Source of the DNA: CAVTWH01 sp963850915
GTDB lineage: Bacteria; Actinomycetota; Actinomycetes; Mycobacteriales; Micromonosporaceae
Direction: 5' to 3'
DNA: 64,000 bases
NCBI GenBank assembly: GCA_963850915.1
Contig: CAWKND010000006.1
Span: 496,001 to 560,000 of the forward strand
The notes below the pieces were generated by a model. It searched no databases. It was not told the DNA's origin and was given only the letters and a program-made list of their open reading frames with translations. Both the position numbers and the translations under genes were made by a program. The number at the start of each line of letters is the position of its first letter. The stretch's first letter is position 1. This document shows, piece by piece, positions 39,376 to 48,908 of the stretch.

Positions 39376-41754
39376 TCAGTCGCGCGGCGTCCAGGTCCAG
39401 TCGCGGATCTCCGGCAGGTCCTCGCCGGTGCGCTCGACGTAGCGGCGGTGCTCGAACCGCTTGTCGACCATCAGCTGGCGAAGTGTCGCGGCCCGCCGGG
39501 CCAGCCCGGGCGTGCGGTCGATGACGTCGATGACCAGGTGGTACCGGTCGGCGTCGTTGCGTACCAGCATGTCGAAGGGCGTGGTGGTGGTGCCCTCCTC
39601 CTTGTACCCACGCACGTGCAGGTTGTCGTGCCCGTGCCGGCGGTAGGTCAGCCGGTGGATCAGCGCCGGGTACCCGTGGTAGGAGAAGATCACCGGCCGG
39701 TCGGTGGTGAAGATCGCGTCGTACTCGGCGTCGGGTAGCCCGTGCGGGTGCTCGGAGGCGGGTTGCAGGCGCATCAGGTCCACCACGTTGACCACCCGTA
39801 CCCGCAGCTCCGGCAGGTGCTCGCGGAGCAGCTCGGTAGCGGCCAGTATCTCCAGCGTCGGTACGTCACCGGCGGCCGCGAGTACCACGTCCGGGTCCCC
39901 GCCGTCGTTGCCGGCCCAGTCCCAGATGCCCAGCCCGCGCGCACAGTGCAGGGCGGCATCCTCCATCCCGAGCCAGGTCGGCGCGGGCTGCTTGCCGGCA
40001 ACGATCACGTTGATGTAGTTGTGGCTGCGCAGGCAGTGGTCGGCGACCGAGAGCAGGGTGTTCGCGTCCGGCGGCAGGTAGACCCGGATCACGTCGGCCT
40101 TCTTGTTGACCACGTGGTCGATGAAGCCCGGGTCCTGGTGCGAGAAGCCATTGTGGTCCTGCCGCCAGACATGCGAGGTGAGCAGGTAGTTCAGCGATGG
40201 GATCGGGTGCCGCCAGGGCAGCTGCCGGATCACTTTGAGCCACTTGGCGTGCTGGTTGACCATCGAGTCGACGATGTGTACGAACGCCTCGTAGCAGGAG
40301 AACATCCCGTACCGGCCGGTCAGGTGGTAGCCCTCCAGCCAGCCCTGGCAGGTGTGCTCGGAGAGGATTTCCATCACCCGCCCGTGCGGGTCCAGGTGCT
40401 CGTCCACTGGCAGCGTGCGCGCCTGCCACGCCTTGCCGGTACTGGCGTAGACGGCGCCCAGCCGGTTGGACTCCGTCTCGTCCGGCCCGACCAGCCGGAA
40501 GTTGCGGTACCGCTCGTTGGCGCTGAAGATGTCCCGGACGAAGCCACCGAGGACCCGGGTCGCCTCGGCGATCTCGCCGGCCTTCACCGCGTAGTCCCGG
40601 AAGTCGGGTACCAGCAGGTCCCGGCGTATCTTGCCGCCGTTGGTGTGCGGGTTCCCGGACATTCGCAGGTCGCCCTGTGGCAGCCAGTCGACCAGCTCGG
40701 GCAGCGGCGTACCGTCGGCGTCGAACAGCTCCGCCGGCCGGTACGAGCGCATCCAGGTCTCCAGCTGCGCCAGGTGCGCCGGGTCGTTGCGGGCGGCGGT
40801 CAGCGGGACCTGGTGGGCCCGCCAGGTCCCCTCCACCGGCAGCCCGTCGACCACCTTCGGCCCGGTCCACCCCTTCGGCGTACGCAGCACGATCATCGGC
40901 CACCTGGGCCGCTCGGTCGCCCCGTCCTCCCGCGCCGCGCGCTGGATCCGGGTGATCTCGTCGAAGACGGTGTCCAGGGTGGCCGCGAGCTGCCTGTGCA
41001 CGGTGGCCGGATCGTCCCCCTCGACCAGGTACGGCGTGTGCCCGTACCCGCGTAGCAGCGCGTCGAGTTCGTCGTCGTCGATCCGGGCCAGTACCGTCGG
41101 ATTGGCGATCTTGTACCCGTTGAGGTGCAGGATCGGCAGCACGGCCCCGTCGCCCACCGGGTCGAGGAACTTGTTGGAGTGCCACGATGTGGCCAGCGGG
41201 CCGGTCTCCGCCTCGCCGTCGCCGATCACGCAGGCGACCACGAGATCCGGGTTGTCGAAGGCGGCCCCGTACGCGTGCGACAGCGAATACCCCAGCTCAC
41301 CGCCCTCGTGGATCGAGCCGGGCGTCTCCGGCGCCACGTGCGACGGGATCCCGCCCGGGAAGGAGAACTGCTTGAACAGCCGGGCCATCCCCGGCTCGTC
41401 CTGGGATACCCCCGGGTAGGTCTCGGTGTAGGTCCCCTCCAGCCAGGAGCAGGCCACCAGCCCCGGTCCGCCGTGCCCCGGCCCGGTCACGAAGATCATT
41501 TCCTGCTGCCGGGCGGCGATCACCCGGGACAGGTGGGCGTAGAGCAGATTCAGGCCGGGCGTCGTGCCCCAGTGGCCGAGCAGCCGGGGCTTGACGTTCT
41601 CCGCGCGCAGCCCGCCGCGCAGCAGCGGATCGGCCATCAGGTAGATCTGCCCGACCGAGAGGTAGTTGGCGGCCCGCCAGAAGCCATCGATGCGAGCCAG
41701 GTCAGCGGTGCGGGTGGAGTCGGCGGTGTCCGGACGCGGTTCGACAACCTGCAT
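39376..41754 (-). CDS. xfp: Xylulose-5-phosphate/fructose-6-phosphate phosphoketolase
   Basis: A 792-residue thiamine-diphosphate enzyme, the normal length for the family. Hallmarks are GHGGPGLVACSWLEG, SFPGGIPSHVAPETPGSIHEGGELG and the TPP/Mg motif GDGEAETGPLATSWHSNKF. It splits xylulose-5-P or fructose-6-P with phosphate, giving acetyl-phosphate plus glyceraldehyde-3-P or erythrose-4-P. The next, divergent gene is acetate kinase, so acetyl-phosphate goes on to acetate and ATP. The ATG at 41754 is the last plausible start; the long open frame further upstream is the shadow of ackA. Confidence 0.96.
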   Translation of the reverse strand: MQVVEPRPDTADSTRTADLARIDGFWRAANYLSVGQIYLMADPLLRGGLRAENVKPRLLGHWGTTPGLNLLYAHLSRVIAARQQEMIFVTGPGHGGPGLVACSWLEGTYTETYPGVSQDEPGMARLFKQFSFPGGIPSHVAPETPGSIHEGGELGYSLSHAYGAAFDNPDLVVACVIGDGEAETGPLATSWHSNKFLDPVGDGAVLPILHLNGYKIANPTVLARIDDDELDALLRGYGHTPYLVEGDDPATVHRQLAATLDTVFDEITRIQRAAREDGATERPRWPMIVLRTPKGWTGPKVVDGLPVEGTWRAHQVPLTAARNDPAHLAQLETWMRSYRPAELFDADGTPLPELVDWLPQGDLRMSGNPHTNGGKIRRDLLVPDFRDYAVKAGEIAEATRVLGGFVRDIFSANERYRNFRLVGPDETESNRLGAVYASTGKAWQARTLPVDEHLDPHGRVMEILSEHTCQGWLEGYHLTGRYGMFSCYEAFVHIVDSMVNQHAKWLKVIRQLPWRHPIPSLNYLLTSHVWRQDHNGFSHQDPGFIDHVVNKKADVIRVYLPPDANTLLSVADHCLRSHNYINVIVAGKQPAPTWLGMEDAALHCARGLGIWDWAGNDGGDPDVVLAAAGDVPTLEILAATELLREHLPELRVRVVNVVDLMRLQPASEHPHGLPDAEYDAIFTTDRPVIFSYHGYPALIHRLTYRRHGHDNLHVRGYKEEGTTTTPFDMLVRNDADRYHLVIDVIDRTPGLARRAATLRQLMVDKRFEHRRYVERTGEDLPEIRDWTWTPRD

Positions 41755-41793
41755 GGGTCCATTCCTACCCGCTGCGTGGTCGCGGTGCTTGCG

Positions 41794-41805
41794 TATGTTG
41801 ACGGT
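41794..41805 (+). promoter_or_regulatory. Leaderless -10 box of ackA
   Basis: TATGTT (41794-41799), GACGGT, then ATG at 41806. It lies inside the 51-bp spacer shared with the divergent phosphoketolase. Confidence 0.55.
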
Positions 41806-42921
41806 ATGCGCCCCGTTCTGGTCCTCAATGCCGGCTCCTCGTCGCTCAAGTACCGGCTCTTCGACGGCGAGGCCGCGGGTCCGGGCGGGGTGGTGGAGCG
41901 GATCGGCGAGGACGGTTCGGGGGTACCCGACCACGCGGCCGCGATCGAGCGGGTACTCGGCTCGCCGGAGGTGTCCGGGGTGACCCTGGGAGCCGTCGGG
42001 CACCGCGTGGTGCACGGAGGTACCCGCTTCCGCGAGCCGGTGCTCGTCGACGACGCGGTGCTGGCCGGGATCGCGGAGCTGGTCCCGTTGGCGCCACTGC
42101 ACAACCCGGCCAGCCTGGCCGGAATCCGGGCGGCCCGCACGCACCTGCCGGGGGTACCGCAGGTGGCCGTCTTCGACACCGCCTTCCACGCGACACTGCC
42201 GGAGGCGGCGTACACCTACGCGCTGCCGGGCGACGTGGCGCAGCGGTACGGGGTGCGCCGGTACGGGTTCCACGGCATCTCGGTGCGCTACGTCGTCGGG
42301 GCCACCGCGCGCCTGCTCGACCGGCCGGTGAGCGAACTCGACCTGGTCGTCCTGCACCTGGGCAACGGGGCCAGTGCCACGGCCGTTTCCGGTGGGCGCA
42401 GCGTGGAGACGTCGATGGGGCTGACCCCGCTGGAGGGGCTGGTGATGGGTACCCGCTCCGGTGACCTCGACCCGGCGGTGATCTTCCACCTGGCCCGCTC
42501 CGGGATGCCCCTGGACGACGTGGAGGCGCTGCTGCTGCACCAGGGTGGGCTGGCCGGACTGGCCGGCGACAACGACATGCGGGCAGTCCAGGAGCGGGCG
42601 GCGACCGGTGACCCGGCGGCCCGGCTGGCGCTGGCCGTGTACTGCCACCGCATCCGCAAGTACGTCGGCGCGTACCTCGCCGTACTCGGTCGGCTGGACG
42701 CCGTGGTGTTCACCGCCGGCGTGGGCGAGCACAGCGCGCAGGTACGGGCGGGCGCGCTGGCCGGCCTCTCCGGACTGGGCATAGCGGTCGACGCCGAGCG
42801 CAACGCCCGGCACGCCCCGGTGATTTCGCCGGCCGGTACCCCCGTGGCGGTCTGCGTGGTACCCACCGACGAGGAGCGCGGCATCGCCACCGAGATCGCA
42901 ACCCTTCTCGGCCCCGGCTGA
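41806..42921 (+). CDS. ackA: Acetate kinase
   Basis: A 371-residue acetate kinase. Signatures in order: LVLNAGSSSLKYRLFD at the N-terminus, GHRVVHGGTRF, VFDTAFHATLPEAAYTYALP, YGFHGISVRYV and the C-terminal FTAGVGEHSAQVR. It makes ATP and acetate from acetyl-phosphate. Slightly shorter than the typical 395-400 residues. The gene lies 51 bp from divergent phosphoketolase, the classic xfp-ackA pairing of the phosphoketolase shunt. No pta gene is present. Confidence 0.95.
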   Translation: MRPVLVLNAGSSSLKYRLFDGEAAGPGGVVERIGEDGSGVPDHAAAIERVLGSPEVSGVTLGAVGHRVVHGGTRFREPVLVDDAVLAGIAELVPLAPLHNPASLAGIRAARTHLPGVPQVAVFDTAFHATLPEAAYTYALPGDVAQRYGVRRYGFHGISVRYVVGATARLLDRPVSELDLVVLHLGNGASATAVSGGRSVETSMGLTPLEGLVMGTRSGDLDPAVIFHLARSGMPLDDVEALLLHQGGLAGLAGDNDMRAVQERAATGDPAARLALAVYCHRIRKYVGAYLAVLGRLDAVVFTAGVGEHSAQVRAGALAGLSGLGIAVDAERNARHAPVISPAGTPVAVCVVPTDEERGIATEIATLLGPG

Positions 42922-43091
42922 CCGCCATCCGCGCAGCTCAGACCGGGTACCCGCCGGTCTGGCGAACCGGGCGGTGTGGGCAGAACCGTGCGGGGGCGCG
43001 CGGTATGCGCGATCATGGAACCCGTAGCCGATACCACCCGGGCCGTTGCCAACAGGAGCCGATCCGGGGAGTGAAGAGGAGCGTGGCGTCG

Positions 43092-43340
43092 ATGACCACC
43101 GGCGAATCGTCGCAGGAGCAGTTGCACGCCGAACTGCAGACGGTGCAGGAGGAGGCCGCCCAGGCGCGGGCTGACCTGGACAGCGCGCGGCGCGGGCTGG
43201 GCGACACCGGCGGCGGCACCATCGACTCGGCCGAGGGCGCCGCCGACCTGACCGCGGTCGAGGAGCGGCAGGCGCTCGTCGAGGCGCTGGAGGGCCGGGA
43301 GCGCAGGCTGCGCGAGAAGCTCGGGCTACCGGCCGCGTAG
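43092..43340 (+). CDS. Small coiled-coil protein
   Basis: An 82-residue protein rich in Glu, Ala and Arg, starting at the ATG at 43092 with AGAGGAG about 10 nt upstream. Two predicted helices (EQLHAELQTVQEEAAQARADLDSAR and AVEERQALVEALEGRERRLREKLG) would form a coiled-coil hairpin separated by a glycine-rich turn. No family is recognised. It lies between ackA and the CitE-like gene. Confidence 0.6.
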   Translation: MTTGESSQEQLHAELQTVQEEAAQARADLDSARRGLGDTGGGTIDSAEGAADLTAVEERQALVEALEGRERRLREKLGLPAA

Positions 43341-43436
43341 CCGAGCGCGTGCCTGGGTACGGCTGAGAGGTCGTACCCGTGGCGTCCGTTCCCGGGCATC
43401 CAGGACCCGTGGCGCCACCGAGGCGGGGAGTGTCGG

Positions 43437-44159
43437 GTGAGGTCGCATCTCTACATACCGGGTGGTCCACCGGATCAGCTGAACGCGGCGCTGGACCATG
43501 GGGCCGACGTACTCGTGGTCGACCTGGCCGACGCGGTCGCCGACAACGACATGGAGCGGGCCCGGGCGGCGACCGCCGAGTGGCTGCGCTCCGCGCCGCC
43601 GGCCACGGTCTGGGTCAGGATCAACGTCGGCGAGAACGGGGTACTCGACGCACGTGCCGTGGTCGCGCCGGGGCTGGCCGGGCTCTGCGTGGTCGGTGCC
43701 GAGTCGGCGACCGAGCTGGCCGCGCTGGCGGTGGTACTCGCCGAGGCGGAGGAGAAGCTGGACCTGCCCATCGGTACCGTGAAGGTGTCTCCGGTCCTGG
43801 CCAGCGCAGCCGCCGTGCTGGCCGCGCCGCAGCTGGCCCGGGCGCCCCGGGTGGTGCGGCTGCAGATCGGCGAGGCCGACCTCTGCGCCGATCTCGGCCT
43901 GGAGCCCGGCCCTGACGAGCTGGAGCTGCTCTGGGCCCGCTCAAGGGTGGTGGCCGCCAGCGCCGCGGCCGGTATCGACGCGCCGGTCGGTGCCGCCTGC
44001 GCCGACCTGGACGACCTCGACGCCTTCCGGAAGTCCACGCTGGCCTTGCGGCGCTTGGGTTTCCGCGGTCGGGCCTGCCTGCATCCGATCCAGCTCCCGG
44101 TGGTGCACGAGGTCTTCCAGCTACGTACCGCGCCCGCCGCGCCGGCACCGAGCAGCTGA
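43437..44159 (+). CDS. CitE-like HpcH/HpaI aldolase/lyase
   Basis: A 240-residue TIM-barrel protein of the citrate lyase beta-subunit family. The start (RSHLYIPGG), the DLADAVADND loop, the VRINVGENG strand and the end block GFRGRACLHPIQLPVVHEVF match CitE-like proteins, which cleave or hydrolyse acyl-CoA such as malyl-CoA or citryl-CoA with Mg. It is shorter than true CitE (about 290). No alpha or gamma citrate lyase subunits are near, so it is a stand-alone lyase or thioesterase. GTG start after GGGGAG. Confidence 0.85.
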   Translation: MRSHLYIPGGPPDQLNAALDHGADVLVVDLADAVADNDMERARAATAEWLRSAPPATVWVRINVGENGVLDARAVVAPGLAGLCVVGAESATELAALAVVLAEAEEKLDLPIGTVKVSPVLASAAAVLAAPQLARAPRVVRLQIGEADLCADLGLEPGPDELELLWARSRVVAASAAAGIDAPVGAACADLDDLDAFRKSTLALRRLGFRGRACLHPIQLPVVHEVFQLRTAPAAPAPSS

Positions 44160-44292
44160 CTGTGCGGCTGACCCGTGCAGCCGGCGGCCGTGTTCACCCG
44201 CCGGCCACCGCGCGTTCGTCGGCGCTGCATACCGTGACGCGCACCGGGCGCCCGGACCCCCTCGGGCGCGCGGGTAGGGGAGGACGCACGCG

Positions 44293-45186
44293 ATGAACGA
44301 TCTGCTGGCCGGCTACACCATCCGGGACGACGACGATGACGACCCGATCCTGCTCAACCAGGACGGCACCCCGGTGGACACCTGGCGCGAGGACTACCCC
44401 TACGACGAGCGCATGTCCCGCGACGAGTACGACCGGGTCAAGCGGCTGCTGCAGATCGAGCTGTTGAAGCTGCAGAACTGGGTACGCGACTCGGGTACCC
44501 GGCTGGTGATCCTCTTCGAGGGGCGGGACGCGGCCGGCAAGGGCGGCACCATCAAGCGGTTCATGGAGCACCTGAACCCGAGGGGCGCCCGGGTGGTGGC
44601 GCTGGAGAAGCCGAGCGAGCGGGAGAGCACGCAGTGGTACTTCCAGCGGTACATCAACCACCTGCCGTCGGCCGGCGAGATCGCGATGTTCGACCGCAGC
44701 TGGTACAACCGGGCCGGCGTGGAGCGGGTGATGGGCTTCTGCGAGCGCGGTGAGTACCTGGAGTTCATGCGCCAGGCTCCCGAACTGGAGCGGATGCTCG
44801 TCCGCTCGGGTATCCACCTGGTCAAGTTCTGGTTCTCGGTCTCCCAGGACGAGCAGCGCACCCGCTTCACCATCCGGCAGGTCGACCCGGTACGGCAGTG
44901 GAAGCTGTCCCCGATGGACCTCGCCTCGCTGGACAAGTGGGACGAGTACACCGAGGCGAAGGAGGCGATGTTCTTCTACACGGACACGGCCGACGCGCCC
45001 TGGACGGTGGTGAAGAGCAACGACAAGAAGCGCGCCCGGGTGGAGGCGATGCGGCACGTACTGCACCGCTTCCCGTACGCCGGTCGGGACAACGAGGTGG
45101 TGGGTAGCCCCGATCCGCTCATCGTCGGAGCGGCGTCACTGGTCATCGAGTCGCCGCGTACGCACCGCAGCTTCCCGCACCTGTGA
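44293..45186 (+). CDS. ppk2: Polyphosphate kinase 2
   Basis: A 297-residue class I-type PPK2 with a single kinase domain. Walker A is FEGRDAAGKGGTIKRF, the lid/Walker B region MFDRSWYNRAGVE, and conserved blocks QWYFQRYINHLPSAGE and QVDPVRQWKLSPMD are present. It transfers phosphate between polyphosphate and nucleoside diphosphates, typically making GTP or ATP. GGGGAGGACG precedes the ATG. The acidic N-terminus (RDDDDDDP) is a common family feature. Confidence 0.94.
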   Translation: MNDLLAGYTIRDDDDDDPILLNQDGTPVDTWREDYPYDERMSRDEYDRVKRLLQIELLKLQNWVRDSGTRLVILFEGRDAAGKGGTIKRFMEHLNPRGARVVALEKPSERESTQWYFQRYINHLPSAGEIAMFDRSWYNRAGVERVMGFCERGEYLEFMRQAPELERMLVRSGIHLVKFWFSVSQDEQRTRFTIRQVDPVRQWKLSPMDLASLDKWDEYTEAKEAMFFYTDTADAPWTVVKSNDKKRARVEAMRHVLHRFPYAGRDNEVVGSPDPLIVGAASLVIESPRTHRSFPHL

Positions 45187-45236
45187 CCCCGCGCCTTCGC
45201 CGGGCCGGTGTCGCGCCCGTGTCGCGGCGGTGGCGG

Positions 45237-46325
45237 TCAGTCGCAGGGGTGGGTGTTGATGGCGCAGGCGGTGGGTGGGCCACCGAGCAGGCCGTTCACC
45301 TGGAAGGTGAAGGTCACCGAGCCGTCGGCCGGGACAGCGGCGGCGGTATCGGTTGGCCAGAAGGTGACCGTGCCGCCGCTCTGCTGGTAGGCCGCCCCGG
45401 TCGCCTTGGCCATCGACTGGCCACCCGGCAGCACGATGGTGACCTCCCAGCCGTTGGCCGGCCGGATCCCGGGGTTGGTGATGGTCACCTGGCCCAGGTA
45501 GCCGGTGAGACCGAGCAGGCCGGTGTTGCCCACCGTCTCGTACCGGGCGGTCAGTACGGCCGGCGGAGGGGCTGGGGCACTGCTGACCGACGGGCTGGCG
45601 CTGGGTAGCGAGCCCGACCCGCCGTCGCCGGCCGCGGAGGAGCTGGGGTCGACGCTCGCGGAGGGGTCGACGCTCGCCGACGCGTCGGCACTGGCGGCGG
45701 CCGAGCCGGTGGCAGCCGGGGTGGCCGCGGTGACCTCCGGCGAAGCCGTGGCGAGCACGGCGGCGGGCAGCGGGAGGGACACCGGACCCGTCCGCTGCCG
45801 GTGCTGGACCGCCAGCAGCAGCACGACGAGCAGCACAATGACCAGGAGGAGTACGGCCACGAGCCACGGCCACGCCCGGCGCCGGCGGGCCGGCTGCTCC
45901 ACCGAGCCGGCTACCGCGCCGTCCACCGTGGACGCGCGGGTACCGGTCGGTGGCCGTGCCGAGGGCTGGGGCGCTGCCGGGGTCGCCGGCGGAGTCGGGG
46001 GCGGCTGGCGGCGTACCACGAGGGGGTACCCGCCGGTCGGCTCCATCAGCGGTTCGACTTCGGCGAGGTAGCCGAGCACGCTGCCCCGGCGCGGATCGTT
46101 GCCAGCCGTCTGCCTGGGAATGGCGGCCTGACTGGGATTGACCGGCGGGCCGGGAATGACGGGCTGGCTGGGAGCGGCCGGCTGGCCCGGACTGGCCGGC
46201 TGGCTGGGAGCGGTCGCCGGGTTGGCAGCGGCCGGCTGGCTGGGGGTTGCCGGTCGGGGCGCACCCGGGGCCGACCCGGCGCTGTCGCGGCGGTCGGGTC
46301 CGGTCTCAGTTCCGCCCAGTGTCAC
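45237..46325 (-). CDS. Membrane-anchored CBM2-type carbohydrate-binding protein
   Basis: About 362 residues. A long cytoplasmic N-terminus is Pro/Ala/Ser-rich with degenerate repeats (ATPSQPAAANPATAPSQPASPGQP region), followed by one membrane helix (WPWLVAVLLLVIVLLVVLLLAV), a Ser/Ala/Asp-rich linker, and a C-terminal beta domain (LTARYETVGNTGLLGLTGY, NGWEVTIVLPGG, TVTFWPTD, VTFTFQVNG) resembling a family 2 carbohydrate-binding module. Only two cysteines occur, both at the very end (TACAINTHPC). It may hold the cell to polysaccharide. No catalytic domain. The start is uncertain: GTG 46325 or TTG 46361. Confidence 0.78.
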   Translation of the reverse strand: MTLGGTETGPDRRDSAGSAPGAPRPATPSQPAAANPATAPSQPASPGQPAAPSQPVIPGPPVNPSQAAIPRQTAGNDPRRGSVLGYLAEVEPLMEPTGGYPLVVRRQPPPTPPATPAAPQPSARPPTGTRASTVDGAVAGSVEQPARRRRAWPWLVAVLLLVIVLLVVLLLAVQHRQRTGPVSLPLPAAVLATASPEVTAATPAATGSAAASADASASVDPSASVDPSSSAAGDGGSGSLPSASPSVSSAPAPPPAVLTARYETVGNTGLLGLTGYLGQVTITNPGIRPANGWEVTIVLPGGQSMAKATGAAYQQSGGTVTFWPTDTAAAVPADGSVTFTFQVNGLLGGPPTACAINTHPCD

Positions 46326-46444
46326 GGAGCGATACTGCCGGCCCGTCGGCGATCTCGGCAAGCCGGCGCCGCGATTTTCCCGTCATATCACCGGGCGTGA
46401 CGGGAAGCGGACGGTTAGCGGCTAGGTCGCAGGCGTTCAGGCGG

Positions 46445-47665
46445 TCACCGGGAAGCGAGCCAGCGGGCCGGGTGCTCCAGTACCCCGTGCAGGGCGGTAC
46501 GGGCGGCGCCGACCACAGTGGCCCGGGTACCCAGTGCGGAGGCCCGTACCCTCACCGGTGCCCACGCCGCCGTCACCGCCCGGGTGGCCACCTCCCGCTC
46601 CAGCCACGGACGCAGCCACGGCTCCAGCTCGGCGAAGCCGCCGCCGAGTACCACTGTCTGTACGTCCAGCAGGTTCACCGCGCCGGCCACGCTGACGCCC
46701 AGCGCGGTACCGGCGCGGCGCAGGGCGGTGAGCATCGCGGCGTCGCCGGCGCGTGCCCGGGAACTCATCAACCGCAGGGCTGCCTGCCCGGTCTCGGCCG
46801 GCGCACCGGCTGCCGTCAGGATCGCCTCCTGGCCGGCGTACTGCTCCAGGCAGCCGCGCGAGCCACAGTGGCAGGCGGGTCCGTCGGCCTCCACGGTGAG
46901 GTGGCCGAGTTCGCCGGCCCAGCCCTGGGTACCCCGGAAGAGGTGGCCGTCGAGGATCACGCCGCCACCGATGCCGATCTCGCCGGAGATGTAGAGGAAG
47001 CTCGCCGGCGCGCCCGGGGACAGCTGCGCCGCCTCGCCCTGGGCCGCCAGGTTCGCCTCGTTGTCCACGGTCACCGGTAAGCCGCCGGCCAGCTCGGCAC
47101 CCAGGAGCGCGGCACCGAGCAGGTCGGCCAGGGGTACCTCGTGCCACTCCAGGTTCGGGGCCAGCCGGACGGTACCGGCGTGCACCAGGCCGGGTACCGC
47201 CGCACACGCCCCCGCAACACTCAGCCCGGCGGCCGACGCGTCGCCCAGCGCCTCCCCGGCCACCTCGGCGAGCCGGGCCACCACCGTTGCCGGCTCCTGC
47301 CCGCGCAGATCGGTGTCGCGTACCACCGACGCGCGTACCCGTCCCGTCAGGTCGACCACGCAGGCGGCCAGGTAGTCCACGTTGATCTCCAGCCCGAGCC
47401 CGGCCGGCCCGGTGTCGGCCAGTACGAGCCCGTTGGCCGGTCGCCCGGCGCCGGTGCGCGGGGCCGGGCCGACTTCCCGAACCAGCCCCCCGGCCAGCAG
47501 TTCATCGGCGAGGCTGGAGGTGGTGGCCCGGGTCAGGCCGGTGATTGCGGACAGGTCGGCCCGGGAGACCGGGGTCGGGCTGTGGGCGATGTGCGCCAGC
47601 GCGAGTGCGAGGTTGTGCTCGCGCAGGCTGCCCTGCCGGATGGCGACGTCGCGGCGTGGTTGCAC
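46445..47665 (-). CDS. xylR: ROK-family transcriptional repressor (XylR-like)
   Basis: A 406-residue protein. An N-terminal winged helix (SREHNLALALAHIAHS-type start, recognition DLSAITGLTRATTSSLADELLAGG) precedes a ROK sugar-kinase-fold domain with GEIGIGGGVILDG, the ROK zinc motif CHCGSRGCLE and WAGELGHLTVE. It is divergent from xylA with an operator between, so it most likely represses xylAB without xylose. Starts at GTG after GAGAGGGT. Confidence 0.88.
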   Translation of the reverse strand: MQPRRDVAIRQGSLREHNLALALAHIAHSPTPVSRADLSAITGLTRATTSSLADELLAGGLVREVGPAPRTGAGRPANGLVLADTGPAGLGLEINVDYLAACVVDLTGRVRASVVRDTDLRGQEPATVVARLAEVAGEALGDASAAGLSVAGACAAVPGLVHAGTVRLAPNLEWHEVPLADLLGAALLGAELAGGLPVTVDNEANLAAQGEAAQLSPGAPASFLYISGEIGIGGGVILDGHLFRGTQGWAGELGHLTVEADGPACHCGSRGCLEQYAGQEAILTAAGAPAETGQAALRLMSSRARAGDAAMLTALRRAGTALGVSVAGAVNLLDVQTVVLGGGFAELEPWLRPWLEREVATRAVTAAWAPVRVRASALGTRATVVGAARTALHGVLEHPARWLASR

Positions 47666-47669
47666 GTGC

Positions 47670-47709
47670 TTGACCCTCTCACACGCGGGCTATATGTTCA
47701 ACGAGCATA
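47670..47709 (+). promoter_or_regulatory. xylA promoter with overlapping operator
   Basis: TTGACC (47670-47675), 17 bp, TATGTT (47693-47698) as -35 and -10. The -10 is also the left half of an inverted repeat TATGTT-N5-AGCATA (47693-47709, one mismatch). It is the likely binding site of the divergent ROK repressor. Confidence 0.65.
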
Positions 47710-47738
47710 CAAATACGCACACCCCAAGGAGACATACC

Positions 47739-48908
47739 GTGACACCGCAGCCCACCAGGGATGACTTCTTCACCTTCGGCCTATGGACCGTGGGTTGGCA
47801 GGCGCAGGACCCGTTCGGCGACGCCACCCGGCCGGCCCTGGACCCGGTCGAGACCGTGCACCGGCTGGCCGAACTCGGCGCCGCCGGCGTCACCTTCCAT
47901 GACGACGACCTGATCCCGTTCGGCGCCGACGACGACACCCGGGACAAGCACATCGCCCGGTTCAAGGACGCGCTGGCCGAGACCGGCCTGATCGTCCCGA
48001 TGGCCACCACCAACCTGTTCAAGCACCCCGTGTTCAAGGACGGCGCGTTCACCAGCAACGACCGGGACATCCGCCGGTACGCGCTGCGCAAGGTGATGCG
48101 CAACCTCGACCTCGCCGCCGAACTGGGCGCCAAGACGTACGTGTTCTGGGGTGGCCGGGAGGGCGCCGAGTCCGACGCCGCCAAGGACATCCGCTCGGCG
48201 CTGGAGCGCTACCGCGAGGGTATCGACCTGCTCGCCCAGTACGTGATCGACAAGGGGTACGGCATCCGGTTCGCCATCGAGCCCAAGCCCAACGAGCCGC
48301 GCGGTGACATCCTGCTGCCCACCCTCGGCCACGCGCTGGGCTTCATCTCGATGCTGCAGCACCACGAGATGGTCGGGCTCAACCCGGAGGTCGGGCACGA
48401 GCAGATGGCCGGGCTGAACTTCGCCGCCGGCATCGCCCAGGCGCTGTGGCAGGGCAAGCTCTTCCACATCGACCTGAACGGCCAGCGCGGCATCAAGTTC
48501 GACCAGGACCTGGTCTTCGGCCACGGTGACCTGCTCAACGCGTTCTTCCTGGTCGACCTGTTGGAGAACGGCGGGTACACCGGGCCGCGGCACTTCGACT
48601 ACAAGCCGGCGCGTACCGAGGACATCAACGGCGTGTGGACCTCGGCGGCCGCGAACATGAGCACCTACCTGCTGCTGAAGGAGCGGTCCGCGGCGTTCCG
48701 GGCCGACCCGGAGGTACAGGCGGCGCTGGTCGCCACCCGGGTCGCCGAACTGGCCACCCCGACCCTGGCAGCCGGGGAGAGCTACGACGACCTGCTCGCC
48801 GACCGCTCGGCGTTCGAGGACTTCGACGTGGAGGCGGCCGCCCAGCGCGGGCTCGGCGCCGTCCACCTGACGCAGTTGGCGATCGAGCACCTGCTCGGCG
48901 CCCGATGA
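47739..48908 (+). CDS. xylA: Xylose isomerase
   Basis: A 389-residue actinobacterial (class I) xylose isomerase. Blocks: FTFGLWTVGWQ, VTFHDDDLIPFG (catalytic His), TYVFWGGREGAE, FAIEPKPNEPRGDILLPT (metal Glu) and GLNPEVGHEQMAG. It converts D-xylose to D-xylulose and also glucose to fructose. The GTG at 47739 was chosen because AAGGAG sits just upstream (47726-47731); the open frame further 5' overlaps the repressor and promoter. Coupled to xylB by ATGA. Confidence 0.96.
   Translation: MTPQPTRDDFFTFGLWTVGWQAQDPFGDATRPALDPVETVHRLAELGAAGVTFHDDDLIPFGADDDTRDKHIARFKDALAETGLIVPMATTNLFKHPVFKDGAFTSNDRDIRRYALRKVMRNLDLAAELGAKTYVFWGGREGAESDAAKDIRSALERYREGIDLLAQYVIDKGYGIRFAIEPKPNEPRGDILLPTLGHALGFISMLQHHEMVGLNPEVGHEQMAGLNFAAGIAQALWQGKLFHIDLNGQRGIKFDQDLVFGHGDLLNAFFLVDLLENGGYTGPRHFDYKPARTEDINGVWTSAAANMSTYLLLKERSAAFRADPEVQAALVATRVAELATPTLAAGESYDDLLADRSAFEDFDVEAAAQRGLGAVHLTQLAIEHLLGAR

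Noticed and set aside
41755..43470. Extension of the phosphoketolase frame far upstream (1364 codons)
   Set aside because: The extra 570 codons are the antisense shadow of ackA and have Arg/Pro/Gly-rich shadow composition. The true start is the ATG at 41754.
46445..47665. Glucokinase
   Set aside because: The ROK domain is present, but the N-terminal DNA-binding domain and divergent xylA show it is a repressor.
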